From Saccharibacter floricola DSM 15669 (lineage in GTDB: Bacteria > Pseudomonadota > Alphaproteobacteria > Acetobacterales > Acetobacteraceae), in the NCBI RefSeq assembly GCF_000378165.1, contig NZ_KB899339.1, positions 1 to 64,000 of the forward strand: a stretch of 64,000 bases of DNA. Reading direction: 5' to 3'. Below, in pieces: positions 8,035 to 17,397 of the stretch; position 1 is the first letter of the stretch, and every line of letters starts with the position of its first letter. The translations under genes were made by a program, and so were the position numbers. The notes under the pieces were generated by a model. It saw nothing but the letters and a program-made list of their open reading frames with translations. It was not told the origin of the DNA and searched no databases.

Positions 8035-9265
8035 GAGGTTTGCTCCCTAACGGATCAGAAGACGCGGCCGATGCAGGCGTGCCGGCATTATGATGGTTCA
8101 TGAAGGCTTTTATTGAGCGGATAGCCTGGCGAAGGCGTTGGGTATTTTCCACCAAGCCGATCCGCACAAAGCCGTCGCCATGCTCACCAAAGCCGATACC
8201 GGGGGCAACGGCAACTTTGGCTTCCTTGAGCAGCATTTTGGAGAATTCCATACTGCCAAGATGCGCAAATTTTTCAGGAATGGGGGCCCAAGCGAACATA
8301 GAGCTTTCAGGGGTTGGCACATGCCACCCGGCTGCATGAAGGCCGCTGATAAGCACATCGCGGCGGTCTTTATAGAGGGCGCGCATGTCATCGACATAAT
8401 CTTGCGGGCCATTCAAAGCGGCAACAGCGGCAACCTGCACTGGGGTAAAGGCCCCATAATCGAGATAAGACTTAATGCGGGTGAGCGCTTGGATCAGGTG
8501 CTTATTGCCCGCAGCAAAGCCAATACGCCAGCCAGCCATGGAGTAGGTTTTGGACATGGAGGTAAATTCTACCGCAATGTCCTTTGCCCCCGGCACAGCG
8601 AGGATGGAGGGTGGTGGTGTGTCGCCAAAATAGATCTCAGCATAGGCGAGATCGGACAGAATCCAGACATTTTCCCGCCGTGCGAAAGCAACAATTTCCT
8701 TATAAAACTCCTCCGTGGCCTGCATGGCTGTCGGGTTGGAGGGGAAATTGATAATCAGCGCGGTAGGTTTAGGCACGGAGTGACGTACGGCGCGATGGAG
8801 GGCTTCCAACATCGCTTCACCCGGCTCGGCAGGGATAGAGCGCACCGACGCCCCGGCAATGATAAAGCCGAATTGATGGATCGGATAAGAGGGGTTCGGC
8901 ACCAAAATCGTATCGCCCGGGCTCGTAATTGCTGAGGCCAGATTAGCCAGCCCCTCTTTAGAGCCAAGGGTGGCGATAATTTCGCTCTCAGGGTCGAGGT
9001 CTACCCCAAAGCGGCGCTGATAATAGGCTGCTTGAGCTTTGCGCAGGCCGGGAATACCACGGCTAACAGAATAGCCATGCACGCGCGGATTGCCGATTGT
9101 TTCGCGCAATTTCTCAATCACATGCTGAGGGGGCGGGCTATCAGGGTTGCCCATGCCGAGGTCAATAATATCCTCACCGGCCGCTCGGGCGGCAGCCTTG
9201 GCCTTGTTGACTTCTGCGAAGACATAGGGCGGGAGGCGGCGGATCCGGTGGAATTCTTCAGTCAT
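8021..9265 (-). CDS. class I/II aminotransferase, AlaC / LL-DAP aminotransferase type
   Basis: 414 residues, a PLP fold-type I aminotransferase. The PLP lysine lies in TSMSKTYSMAGWRIGFAAG. Other landmarks are DLGMGNPDSPPP near the N-terminus, GSKEGLANLASAI, VPNPSYPIHQ and INFPSNPTA. Relatives are annotated as alanine (AlaC), LL-diaminopimelate or methionine-recycling aminotransferases; substrate specificity cannot be decided here. First gene of an operon with hom and glpX, which is a common arrangement in Alphaproteobacteria and favours a role in aspartate-family or alanine metabolism. Confidence 0.85.
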   Translation of the reverse strand: MTEEFHRIRRLPPYVFAEVNKAKAAARAAGEDIIDLGMGNPDSPPPQHVIEKLRETIGNPRVHGYSVSRGIPGLRKAQAAYYQRRFGVDLDPESEIIATLGSKEGLANLASAITSPGDTILVPNPSYPIHQFGFIIAGASVRSIPAEPGEAMLEALHRAVRHSVPKPTALIINFPSNPTAMQATEEFYKEIVAFARRENVWILSDLAYAEIYFGDTPPPSILAVPGAKDIAVEFTSMSKTYSMAGWRIGFAAGNKHLIQALTRIKSYLDYGAFTPVQVAAVAALNGPQDYVDDMRALYKDRRDVLISGLHAAGWHVPTPESSMFAWAPIPEKFAHLGSMEFSKMLLKEAKVAVAPGIGFGEHGDGFVRIGLVENTQRLRQAIRSIKAFMNHHNAGTPASAASSDPLGSKPHDKH

Positions 9266-9500
9266 GGGGTCCCATCGTGCAGCGCTAAGGCTGAGTTAAG
9301 CATAAAAACAAGACGGTCATTTTTATAAAACGACCAAAGCCATGTTTCATCACCAGAGCCGTGCAGACAAGAGACTTTTGGTCAGAAAAGATGGTTTTTA
9401 TGAATTTCTTACAAAGATGGCCTCTTAAATAGGGTAATAAAAGGAAAAGAATTGGTGCGATGATCGTCCCTTGATCCCTTTGTCTATAAGGAAGGAAGCC

Positions 9501-10958
9501 ATGTCCTCTCCCTCTGATGTTTTTAATGATACTTTGAACGCTGCGGAACAAGGTGATGTAGAGGCGCAGTTTCATGTGGGGCAAATGTACGCATCCGGAT
9601 ACGGCGTTGCATCAGATGACGTGCAAGCGACCGAATGGTTCCATGTGGCGGCTGAGCGAGGCCATGCAAAAGCGCAGTGTAATTTAGGGTGGCTGTACCG
9701 GACGGGACGCAACGTCGTGCAAGATGCACCAAAGGCCGTGGAATGGTATCGCCAGGCGGCACAACAGGGTGAGCCTTATGCGCAATCTAGCCTCGGTGCG
9801 ATGTATGAAGCTGGGCAAGGCGTTGCACAGGACGATGAGCAGGCTGTGCAGTGGTTCTGCCGAGCGGCAGAGCAGGGATACGCGGACGCGCAATGTCGCT
9901 TGGGGTGGCTCTATTGGACAGGGCGAGGCGCTGTCCAAAATAACGAGCGCGCTGTGCAGTGGTTTGGTAAAGCGGCTGAACAGGGGAATATAGATGCGCA
10001 AGTCGCGTTGGGGACGATGTACCAGCACGGGCAGGGCGTCGCTCAGGATGATAAAAAGGCCGCCCAATGGTATCGCAAAGCAGCCGAGCAAGGAGATGCG
10101 GACGCTCAGTGTACCTTAGGGGTGATGTATCGCGAAGGGCGTGGCGTTGCTCAAGATAATGTTCAGGCTGCGGCATGGTATCGCCTGTCGGCTGAACAAG
10201 GAGATGCGAACGCGCAATGTAATTTAGGGAATATGTATGCCTTTGGACAAGGCGTTGCTCAAGATGATGAGCAGGCGGTTTATTGGTACCATCAGTCTGC
10301 CAAGCAGGGCTACGTAGATGCACAGTGCAATCTCGGGGCGATGTATCAGCACGGGCGTGGCGTTGCGCAGGACGATGAGCAGGCCGTCCGGTGGTACCGT
10401 AAGGCTGCCGAGCAGGGATGTGCGACAGGGCAGTTTAATGTAGCGGTAATGTATGAGAATGGGCGTGGCGTTGCGCAGGATGATGAGCAAGCGGTGCGTT
10501 GGTATCGCCTGTCTGCCGAGCAAGGCTATGCGGCGGCACAGTGCCATTTGGGATGGATGTACGATCAGGGTCGTGGCGTTGCGCGGGATGAGGAGCAAGC
10601 CGTGCATTGGTATCGCCTGTCTGCCGAGCTGGGCCATGTGAACGCGCAGTGTAACTTAGGGGTAATGTATGAGAATGGGCGCGGTGTTGCGCAGGATGAT
10701 GAGAAAGCGGTGGCGTGGTACCATCAAGCCGCTCAGCGGGGCAGCAACGTCGCCTTATATAATATGGGAGAAATGTATCGGCGCGGGCGTGGTGTGCCCT
10801 TAGACCGACAGAAGGCGCTCACATATTATGGTCTGGCGTGTGATGGAGGGATAAAGCAGGCGTGCCAGCGGCAAGCGGCTCTTCAGCAGGAAAGTGCGGA
10901 GGAAGGGGTTACTGTGGGTAAGAGCATTAAAGCGTTCTTTTCTAAGTTTTTCTCTTAA
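9501..10958 (+). CDS. Sel1-like repeat protein without signal peptide
   Basis: 485 residues with about twelve tandem 36-residue Sel1 repeats (AQCNLGxMYxxGRGVAQDDEQAVxWYRxxAEQGxxx), then a short tail ending in KSIKAFFSKFFS, which could form an amphipathic helix at a membrane. Unlike the Sel1 protein at 4441, it begins MSSPSDVFNDTLNAAEQGD and has no signal peptide, so it is probably cytoplasmic. The ATG at 9501 has AAGGAAGG upstream, which rules out the ATG ten codons earlier. Role unknown; Sel1 arrays usually scaffold other proteins. Confidence 0.85.
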   Translation: MSSPSDVFNDTLNAAEQGDVEAQFHVGQMYASGYGVASDDVQATEWFHVAAERGHAKAQCNLGWLYRTGRNVVQDAPKAVEWYRQAAQQGEPYAQSSLGAMYEAGQGVAQDDEQAVQWFCRAAEQGYADAQCRLGWLYWTGRGAVQNNERAVQWFGKAAEQGNIDAQVALGTMYQHGQGVAQDDKKAAQWYRKAAEQGDADAQCTLGVMYREGRGVAQDNVQAAAWYRLSAEQGDANAQCNLGNMYAFGQGVAQDDEQAVYWYHQSAKQGYVDAQCNLGAMYQHGRGVAQDDEQAVRWYRKAAEQGCATGQFNVAVMYENGRGVAQDDEQAVRWYRLSAEQGYAAAQCHLGWMYDQGRGVARDEEQAVHWYRLSAELGHVNAQCNLGVMYENGRGVAQDDEKAVAWYHQAAQRGSNVALYNMGEMYRRGRGVPLDRQKALTYYGLACDGGIKQACQRQAALQQESAEEGVTVGKSIKAFFSKFFS

Positions 10959-11033
10959 AAAGGGAGAGAGGTGCTTTCCCCGAAGCTCATGCGGAGCGTC
11001 CTATAGAGGGGGAACGCCGTATGGATGGAACAA

Positions 11034-11057
11034 GGGAGGGGCTCTTTGGCCTCTCCC
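11034..11057 (+). terminator. candidate terminator hairpin after the Sel1 gene
   Basis: GGGAGGGGC (11034-11042) pairs with GCCTCTCCC (11049-11057) with one G-U pair and a six-base loop, 76 bases past the stop codon. No T-run follows, so confidence is limited. Confidence 0.35.
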
Positions 11058-11111
11058 TGTGTCCATTATGGCGCTGATCGTCTGTTTAGAAGGCAGAATA
11101 GGCGTTCTTTT

Positions 11112-11897
11112 TTACCCCATCACGCCTGATGTTTGGCCGCCATCAATGGCGATGGCGCTGCCGGTGAGGTAGGCGGTGGCAGGGTTGCACATGGAGACGA
11201 CCATTTCAGCAATTTCTTCACGTTGGCCGAGGCGCCCGATGGGTTGGGCTTCTTTTGTGCGGCGGAGCCCTTCAGCGCCACCGAGGAATTTTTCAATCAT
11301 GGGTGTTTCAATAGGGCCCGGGCAGATAGCGTTAATGCGGATGGCCTCGCGGGCATAATCCATCGCTGCTGCTTTGGTCAGGCCAACAACGCCGAACTTG
11401 GCCGCTGTGTAAGCCGCAGCAGTGCGGAACCCGACAAGCCCTGCTGTGGACGCGCTGTTCACAATCGCACCGCCGCCGCTTTTGAGCATGAGGGGGATCT
11501 CATATTTCATGGACAGAAAGGTGCCGGTGAGGTCAATATCCACCACGCGTTTCCATTCTTCGGTCGAGATAGAAGCAGCCGGTGTGCCGCCTTGGCCGAT
11601 CCCTGCATTATTAAAGGCGGCATCAAGACGCCCCCATTCTTTTTCTATGAGAGAAAGCGTACGGGCGAGGTCGTCTTCGTTGGTGACATTGCAAGGGAGG
11701 CAGAGGGTTTCGGTCCCGCCTAGAGTGGCGATACGCTGGGCAGTGTCATGTAGGGGAGCTTCTGATGAACCAGCTAGAGCAAGCTTGGCACCGCGCTGGG
11801 CAAAAGCAAGGGCTGTCGCTTGGCCAATTCCTGTGCCTGCTCCTGTGATGAAGACGACTTTTCCATTCCATGAGTGATCGTGAGGGGAAGGCATCAT
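11112..11897 (-). CDS. SDR-family oxidoreductase
   Basis: 261 residues, a classical short-chain dehydrogenase. TGAGTGIG (about residues 18-25) binds the dinucleotide, NNAGIG follows strand 4, catalytic Ser is in NSASTAGLVG and the YxxxK pair is YTAAKFG. The C-terminus PATAYLTGSAIAIDGGQTSG is the usual SDR end. The fold does not fix the substrate; close relatives are annotated as glucose or 3-oxoacyl reductases. Monocistronic, convergent with the Sel1 gene. Confidence 0.85.
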   Translation of the reverse strand: MMPSPHDHSWNGKVVFITGAGTGIGQATALAFAQRGAKLALAGSSEAPLHDTAQRIATLGGTETLCLPCNVTNEDDLARTLSLIEKEWGRLDAAFNNAGIGQGGTPAASISTEEWKRVVDIDLTGTFLSMKYEIPLMLKSGGGAIVNSASTAGLVGFRTAAAYTAAKFGVVGLTKAAAMDYAREAIRINAICPGPIETPMIEKFLGGAEGLRRTKEAQPIGRLGQREEIAEMVVSMCNPATAYLTGSAIAIDGGQTSGVMG

Positions 11898-12283
11898 TTT
11901 TTCCTTTATCGATGTGTCTTTATCGTGAGGAGGGCGTGCTCAAGCATCCCTCATTGTAAAATGATCGCCCCCCGCCATCAGTGCGGGTTCTCTGAGACCA
12001 GAGGGAATGTGTCTATCGTGATAACGCCGCATGATCCTGCCTAAGGAGCGTCTCATGATGAGGGACGATCTAAAGGGAGGATGATGGAAAATCCTTTGGG
12101 AGGGGTAGAATATTTCTGTAAAAAACTTGCCTTATTTTCCGTTTTTTTAGGTCGTGGAAAAGCAAGCGTCTTGTGTTGTTACAGCTGTGAGAAAGAGGGT
12201 ATCATACTGAGAGAATGTTGACTTTTCCGTGCATGTGCTGGAGTCATTCTTAATGACATTATTGGTGTGGTGAGATTGTCTAC
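11898..12283. other. intergenic region, possible 46-codon ORF
   Basis: Divergent region between the SDR and the glycosyltransferase. A short frame at 12081-12221 (+) starts MMENPLGG and ends with the Cys-rich CCYSCEKEG; AGGGAGG directly precedes it but the spacing is too tight, so I do not call it a gene. Nothing else clear. Confidence 0.3.
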
Positions 12284-13285
12284 GTGATTGTTACGTTCTT
12301 TAATACATTCTTCTGTATCAATCATGATACGTTATTTCATGTTAATATGTGTGATTATAACGATCACAAAGAGCAGATTGCCTCATTGGAAGATATGATG
12401 CGCTGTGGATATAAAATAATTCCCCTTAATGATTATGGTGTGTTCTGTTGCGCGCAGGATGGCGCGTTTCTATCCCCACAACCTGATGGAACCGTAGCCC
12501 ATGCCGCTCGTCCTCTCGGATGGGAGCAGTTTCGTTTCTGTGATGGTGGAGAGCCTCTCCAAGTGGCTCCTGTGGACGAAGGGGCGACCATTCCTAAGAT
12601 TATTCATCAGACAGAAGAACCTTCAACCATTAGAGAGCAATTTATACCGAACATCAATCAGTTAAAGAGGCTTAATAAAGACTATAAATATATTTATTAT
12701 TCAGAAAAAGACCGTCATGATTTTATATACCAACATTATGGATGGGATATATTGAAAGTATATTTACGAATCAATCCAAGATATGGAGCAGCCCGAGCGG
12801 ATTTATTTAGGTATTTGTGCCTCTACCGTTATGGGGGCATCTATTTAGACATGAAGTCGGGATGCGATCGACCTTTTTCAGATATTATCCAACAGAACGA
12901 CACACTTCTTTTATCGCATTGGATGTCTGCTCAATCGACGCGTTATCATAGCTTTGGGAAATCCCCCGTTATTGGGCATCTTCCTTATGGTGAGTTTCAA
13001 CAATGGTTTATGATAAGCGCTCCTGGGCATAAGCTTATCAAGAACGTCATAGATCAAGTCATCTCTAATATCATGCTTTATGATGAGCGTATTTTCTCGG
13101 TCGGAAAAGACGCCGTGCTTGGTCTTACAGGCCCGCATGCGTTTACCCGCGCACTCATGAACCATGTGACATCGGATAATGCGCGATTGATTGATTCAGA
13201 GCGTGAGGGGATCATTTATGAACAGGTTGAACCCTATGAGCGATTGACTGACTATCGTCATGAAGGAACGCCCATCGTTCTGTGA
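12284..13285 (+). CDS. GT32-like glycosyltransferase (DXD sugar-binding type)
   Basis: 333 residues if the GTG at 12284 is used; ATGs at 12347 and 12395/12398 are alternatives and no start has a strong ribosome site. The catalytic region begins at PKIIHQT and carries YGAARADLFRYLCLYRYGGIYLDMKSG, the OCH1/capsule-type GT32 signature in which the DXD-like element is DMK. The segment before it (GYKIIPLNDYGVFCCAQDGAFLS, then GWEQFRF) resembles one fascin-like beta-trefoil repeat. It probably transfers a sugar to an envelope polysaccharide or glycolipid; donor and acceptor are unknown. It stands alone, with base composition more AT-rich than neighbours, which hints at transfer. Confidence 0.75.
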   Translation: MIVTFFNTFFCINHDTLFHVNMCDYNDHKEQIASLEDMMRCGYKIIPLNDYGVFCCAQDGAFLSPQPDGTVAHAARPLGWEQFRFCDGGEPLQVAPVDEGATIPKIIHQTEEPSTIREQFIPNINQLKRLNKDYKYIYYSEKDRHDFIYQHYGWDILKVYLRINPRYGAARADLFRYLCLYRYGGIYLDMKSGCDRPFSDIIQQNDTLLLSHWMSAQSTRYHSFGKSPVIGHLPYGEFQQWFMISAPGHKLIKNVIDQVISNIMLYDERIFSVGKDAVLGLTGPHAFTRALMNHVTSDNARLIDSEREGIIYEQVEPYERLTDYRHEGTPIVL

Positions 13286-13366
13286 AAGCAGCTGATAGAT
13301 GAGCGTGGTGGCTCGTTATACACTTTAGTCATAATGTCTTTAATGCGGTCCATAAGGAGGTCAGTG

Positions 13367-14293
13367 ATGGCGTCAGAACTGTGTCAGACTCTCCAGCAGG
13401 CTGTGAGCCGTCATTGTGTGGATAAAGTGACGAAGACAGCCCTTGAGAGCGTCACACTTTACCGAGCGGAAAGCCCCACAGACCCTGTTTTGGTGGTGTA
13501 TGAACCACGTTTTTACGTGGTGCTACAGGGCCAGAAGACGCTCCTCCTTAACGATCAGCCTTTTACTTATGGGGAGGGAGAGTATCTGATCTCAGGGTTG
13601 GAGTTGCCTGTTTCAGGCCGTATTACGCGCGCCTCTCTTCAGAAACCTTATCTCGCCCTATGCTTGTCATTTTCTCCTGCAGAGATTGACGCGGTTTTGC
13701 AAAAAAGTGTCGGGTTTGTGCATAAACCTATGCATTCTCGCCCAGCGATGGGGGTGAGTGAGACGAGCGTCGTGGTGATGGAGGCGTTAGTACGTCTTAT
13801 GGCGCTGTTGGACGATGATGAACCGTCTCCTTTCTTGGCAGAGCTTATCAAGATGGAGCTGCTCTATCGTTTATTGCAGGAAGAGCAAGGCCCGATTTTG
13901 TATGGTATGGCGCGTGAGCAAAGCGATGTGGCGCGTATCACGAAAGCGTTGGACTGTCTTAAAGAACATTTCCGCGAACCCTGCGAGATTGGCGCGTTGG
14001 TGGCACAAGCAGGAATGGGGCATTCTCAGTTTTATAAACATTTTAAGATGTTAACAGGGATGACGCCGGTTCAGTATCGCACGCGCTTACGGCTTCAAGA
14101 AGCGCGGCGTTTGATGGTCTGGGAGGGGTCGAAAGCAGCAGATGCAGCGTTTGCTGTGGGCTATGAAAGCCCATCGCATTTTAGTCGCGATTACCGGAAG
14201 ATCTTTGGCCGCCCCCCACATGCGGACTTAGCCTTTATCTGCAGCATTGGAGTGGAGCGCTATAGCGCGCTCCATGAGGAAGTGTGGCGATAG
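13367..14293 (+). CDS. AraC-family transcriptional regulator
   Basis: 308 residues. The N-terminal half fits the AraC_N cupin-type domain (VLVVYEPRFYVVLQGQKTLLL). The C-terminus has the two helix-turn-helix motifs, CEIGALVAQAGMGHSQFYKHFK and AADAAFAVGYESPSHFSRDYRKIFGRPP. The ATG at 13367 is preceded by AAGGAGG with six bases spacing, a strong site that excludes the upstream ATGs. The ligand and target genes are not evident; the neighbouring glycosyltransferase and lipoprotein do not share an obvious theme. Confidence 0.88.
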   Translation: MASELCQTLQQAVSRHCVDKVTKTALESVTLYRAESPTDPVLVVYEPRFYVVLQGQKTLLLNDQPFTYGEGEYLISGLELPVSGRITRASLQKPYLALCLSFSPAEIDAVLQKSVGFVHKPMHSRPAMGVSETSVVVMEALVRLMALLDDDEPSPFLAELIKMELLYRLLQEEQGPILYGMAREQSDVARITKALDCLKEHFREPCEIGALVAQAGMGHSQFYKHFKMLTGMTPVQYRTRLRLQEARRLMVWEGSKAADAAFAVGYESPSHFSRDYRKIFGRPPHADLAFICSIGVERYSALHEEVWR

Positions 14294-14303
14294 ATAGCGG
14301 CGG

Positions 14304-15248
14304 TTACGGTAGGCGATAGAGCACACGTACGCCGTCTCCAATGGGGTCTGCGCGGAGCTCGATCTTTTCTGCTGGGACGCCACGAGCGATGAGCTGCTGG
14401 GCGACGGTTTTGGCGCGGAGCAGGCCGAGCGCCATCCCATTGCGTTGATCTTCTGGGTTAAGGCCAGAGGAATCGCCAAGGGCGGTACCAAACCCATGGA
14501 TGAGGATAATATTATCGTGACGATTCGTGCTGAGGTCATTCAAGCGTGATTCTTGCCCGTCTTTCAGATGGTCTGTGTCTGTTTGAAAGAGAAGCAATGT
14601 GCCAGCCGGTGTGCGGTTATCAAAGTCTGGCACGCGCGTGGTGATGGCCGCAGGAATTTGGAAGCCTGGGAAGGTTAAGGGAGGTGGAGGCGCATTATCG
14701 ACATGCGGCAATGTGGCGGGTAGCCGGTGGTCAATAGGCTGGTATGTGAGTGATGAGGGCGTTCCCTTACCCGGCCCTTGCGTGTCGTGTGTGAGGGGCG
14801 GTGGTGGCGGTGATGATCCTTGATTTTGGCTCACCATTGTCATGCTGTTGCCGTTGCCCGGTGCAGGTGGGAGGGGGTTGAGGCGATTGGTGCGTTGGAG
14901 TGGGCCGCTGGCGGCACTCAAGCGTTGGGCGCGGTTACGCTGTTCTTCCAACTGTTGGGTGAGCTCTGTGCGGGCTTCAGCGCTTGGAAATTCTGGCGTG
15001 GTGGTTGGGGTGCGGCCAATATGAGGGTAAGGCTGCCCATAACCGGGCGCAGGGGGCTGGAGGCGGTACACTTCACCGCCTTCAATCCCATGAACCCAGT
15101 CCGCTGTTGTAGTGGCGGCACTGCGATGTTGGCACCCGGTGAGGAGCGTCATGCAGGCGCTTAGTCCCAGTCCTGCACAGATCAGCTTTGCCCATGATGA
15201 GGGAGCGCTGATGGGTAAGGAAAGGGATGAAACGCGCTGAGAGGTCAT
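14304..15248 (-). CDS. OmpA-domain lipoprotein
   Basis: 314 residues from the ATG at 15248 (GAGAAG lies upstream). The lipobox LLTGC (cysteine near residue 39) follows a hydrophobic signal segment, so the mature protein is lipid-anchored. The middle is proline-rich and low complexity (EFPSAEARTELTQQLEEQ, PPPPPLTHD). The C-terminus, from GTLLLFQTDTDHLKDGQ to the end, fits an OmpA/Pal-type peptidoglycan-binding domain: IILIHGFGTALGDSSGLN then GLLRAKTVAQQLIARGVP. It likely tethers the envelope to peptidoglycan; the N-terminal region is not recognised. Confidence 0.75.
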   Translation of the reverse strand: MTSQRVSSLSLPISAPSSWAKLICAGLGLSACMTLLTGCQHRSAATTTADWVHGIEGGEVYRLQPPAPGYGQPYPHIGRTPTTTPEFPSAEARTELTQQLEEQRNRAQRLSAASGPLQRTNRLNPLPPAPGNGNSMTMVSQNQGSSPPPPPLTHDTQGPGKGTPSSLTYQPIDHRLPATLPHVDNAPPPPLTFPGFQIPAAITTRVPDFDNRTPAGTLLLFQTDTDHLKDGQESRLNDLSTNRHDNIILIHGFGTALGDSSGLNPEDQRNGMALGLLRAKTVAQQLIARGVPAEKIELRADPIGDGVRVLYRLP

Positions 15249-15447
15249 GGTCCGTCTTCTCATTAGAGTGGCATTATCGAAAAGCCCTTACGGGGCGAAA
15301 TGAGGGCACGATAACGGGTTGGCAGCCTATCAGGCAATCATCCCCTGTGGTTTTCTTGTCGTAGTTATCATAAAAAGCAGTCTGTCAGTGAAGAAGAAGA
15401 CCGTTTTATGGCTTGGCATGACGAGAAAGCAGGAGCAGGATAGGGCC

Positions 15448-16146
15448 ATGATGACATATGACGAACGCAACCAACAGCCCTCCTTTCAGAACGCCCAGCA
15501 GGATGTCACTGGACGGGAGGCATTATCTGTTATGAGCGCGGCCCCGCATACGCTGGACGATGAGCCGGAAGAAGCGGACAAAGACAAAGCCCAGCCTTCT
15601 GTAGAGGTGGATAAACACCTCTTTGAGCAGCGGAAGGTTTTGATCTTCGGTGGGGTCAATGACCGTCTAGCGCGTGAGGTAACGGCCCGTCTGCTGGCCC
15701 TTGCTGGGACATCAGACAAGCCGATTGACGTTTACGTTAATTCCCCCGGTGGTCATGTGGAAAGTGGTGACACGATTCACGACATGATCCGTTTTGTGGA
15801 TTCTCAAGCGCCTGTAAATATCATTGGCACAGGCTGGGTGGCCTCTGCTGGTGCTCTGATCTTTGCAGCGGGACGGCCGGAACGCCGTCTGTGTCTTCCC
15901 AATACGCGTTTCCTCCTCCACCAGCCAATGGGCGGGGTGCGTGGTCCGGCAACCGATATTGATATTGAGGCCCGTGAGATTATCAAAATGCGCGAACGTC
16001 TAAACCGGCTTTTCGCGCGTGAAACAGGACAACCCTACGAGAAAGTGGCCCGTGATACGGACCGCAATTATTGGATGTCAGCACATGAAGCGATCGAGTA
16101 CGGGCTGGTGAGCCGCGTCATCACTTCAGCGGCTGATCTTGGGTAG
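15448..16146 (+). CDS. clpP: ClpP-family serine protease (ClpP paralogue)
   Basis: 232 residues from the ATG at 15448, with AGGATAGG upstream. The catalytic triad is visible: Ser in GTGWVASAGALIF, His in RFLLHQPMGG, and Asp in VARDTDRNYWMSAHEAIEYGLV. It differs from the housekeeping ClpP in having an N-terminal extension of about 50 polar residues and ASAG instead of ASMG around the nucleophile. There is no clpX, clpA or tig beside it, which suggests a second ClpP rather than the main one. It would form the barrel peptidase of a Clp complex, alone or mixed with ClpP1. Confidence 0.85.
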   Translation: MMTYDERNQQPSFQNAQQDVTGREALSVMSAAPHTLDDEPEEADKDKAQPSVEVDKHLFEQRKVLIFGGVNDRLAREVTARLLALAGTSDKPIDVYVNSPGGHVESGDTIHDMIRFVDSQAPVNIIGTGWVASAGALIFAAGRPERRLCLPNTRFLLHQPMGGVRGPATDIDIEAREIIKMRERLNRLFARETGQPYEKVARDTDRNYWMSAHEAIEYGLVSRVITSAADLG

Positions 16147-16185
16147 TTTTGGCTCCCATAGACTTGAGTAAGGAAGGAGCACGCC

Positions 16186-17193
16186 GTGAGCGACGTGAAG
16201 AATGCTAAGGGTGGTAAAAAGACACTGGCTGATATTTACTCTCATCTGCCAGACAAACCGTCAGACCGTACGCTTGAACAAGTAGATTATGAGGCTCGCC
16301 ATTGGAGCAGCCCTGTTAAAGGGCCGATCAAGCCGGGTTCTGTGGAACATAAAAAAGCCATGGCCGATATGTTCCGCGAGACGTTTAACCCCTACAAGCC
16401 GTCTGTGATTCCGTGGCCAGATCTAGACCCTGACACGCTTCATCGTATCACTTCGTTGCCGATTTGGGACATTGCCGTGCAAACGGAGGGCAAGGCCCGT
16501 CTGCGTATGGCGGCTTATGCTGAGGTGATTGATGACCCCGATGTGCGGGATGCTATTTCTCGTAATGCGTGGGAAGAAAACCGCCATAAAGAAGTGCTTT
16601 CTCGTATGGTGGAGCATTATAACATTCCGCTGGCGCCGGAACCTCCTTACAAAGAACCACGTGATACGGAATGGGCTTATCTGGTGACAGGCTTCTCAGA
16701 ATGTTGGGATAGCTTCTTTGCCTTTGGCCTGTTCGCGCTCGCTGAGCAAGCGCATCTTTTCCCACCGGAATTGATCGAGACATTTGAGCCTGTGATGCAG
16801 GAAGAATGTCGTCATATTTTGCTATTTGCAAACTGGCTGGCCTATCATCGTGCCAATATGCCGCTCTGGAAGCGCCCATTGTTTGAGGCCCGCGTGGTCG
16901 GTGTGTTGTTCTTCCTGCTTTATGAGCGTTTGAGCCTCGTGCGTTCATTCGATGACCAAGGTGTTGAGCATACGCAAGACAATAACTTCACCGTGACGGG
17001 TGCGAGGAGCATGACCGATCAGGACATCGACTTTGTGAACCTGATGGAACTGTGCTTGCGTGAGAATGAACGCCGCTTTGCCGGTTATGATGCTCGTTTG
17101 CTTCGCCCGCAGATGGCCCCTTTTGCGGCACGTCTCGCTATTGGTGGTGTAAAGCTTTGGAAGCGCTTTCGTGGCCAAAAGGCGGCTGTATAA
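16186..17193 (+). CDS. ferritin-like di-iron domain protein
   Basis: 335 residues from a GTG with AGGAAGGA upstream. The pattern E...EENRHKE (about residue 128), then SECWDSFFAFGLFALAEQAHLF, then QEECRHILLFANW, is that of a four-helix-bundle di-iron carboxylate protein, each helix supplying Glu and ExxH ligands. The family is widespread in Acetobacteraceae under the name ferritin-like domain protein; I know no demonstrated reaction. It could be an oxidase, an iron store or a demetallating hydroxylase. No transmembrane helix is obvious. A strong terminator follows, so it is probably monocistronic. Confidence 0.7.
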   Translation: MSDVKNAKGGKKTLADIYSHLPDKPSDRTLEQVDYEARHWSSPVKGPIKPGSVEHKKAMADMFRETFNPYKPSVIPWPDLDPDTLHRITSLPIWDIAVQTEGKARLRMAAYAEVIDDPDVRDAISRNAWEENRHKEVLSRMVEHYNIPLAPEPPYKEPRDTEWAYLVTGFSECWDSFFAFGLFALAEQAHLFPPELIETFEPVMQEECRHILLFANWLAYHRANMPLWKRPLFEARVVGVLFFLLYERLSLVRSFDDQGVEHTQDNNFTVTGARSMTDQDIDFVNLMELCLRENERRFAGYDARLLRPQMAPFAARLAIGGVKLWKRFRGQKAAV

Positions 17194-17243
17194 ACGCTTT
17201 TTAACGATGTGATGGTGTGGGAACACGCCTGACATTGTTGAAA

Positions 17244-17276
17244 CCCCGCCTCGACACAAACGAGGCGGGGTTTTTT
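17244..17276 (+). terminator. rho-independent terminator
   Basis: A perfect ten-base stem, CCCCGCCTCG (17244-17253) with CGAGGCGGGG (17261-17270), a seven-base loop and six T residues immediately after. It lies 51 bases past the ferritin-like gene. Confidence 0.92.
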
Positions 17277-17397
17277 GTATGAGCTCTTTAGGGAGACGTC
17301 AGAGCTTGGCGGTTACGAGAGCGATGGATGAAAGCTGCTCGCATGATTAAGTATTGAGAGAGGCTTATATCTGCAAAAAGGTGACATGCTCTGACCG

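Noticed and set aside
11112-13285. SDR, glycosyltransferase and AraC genes as an envelope-sugar cluster
   Set aside because: They are on different strands with long gaps, and nothing ties the SDR to sugar metabolism.
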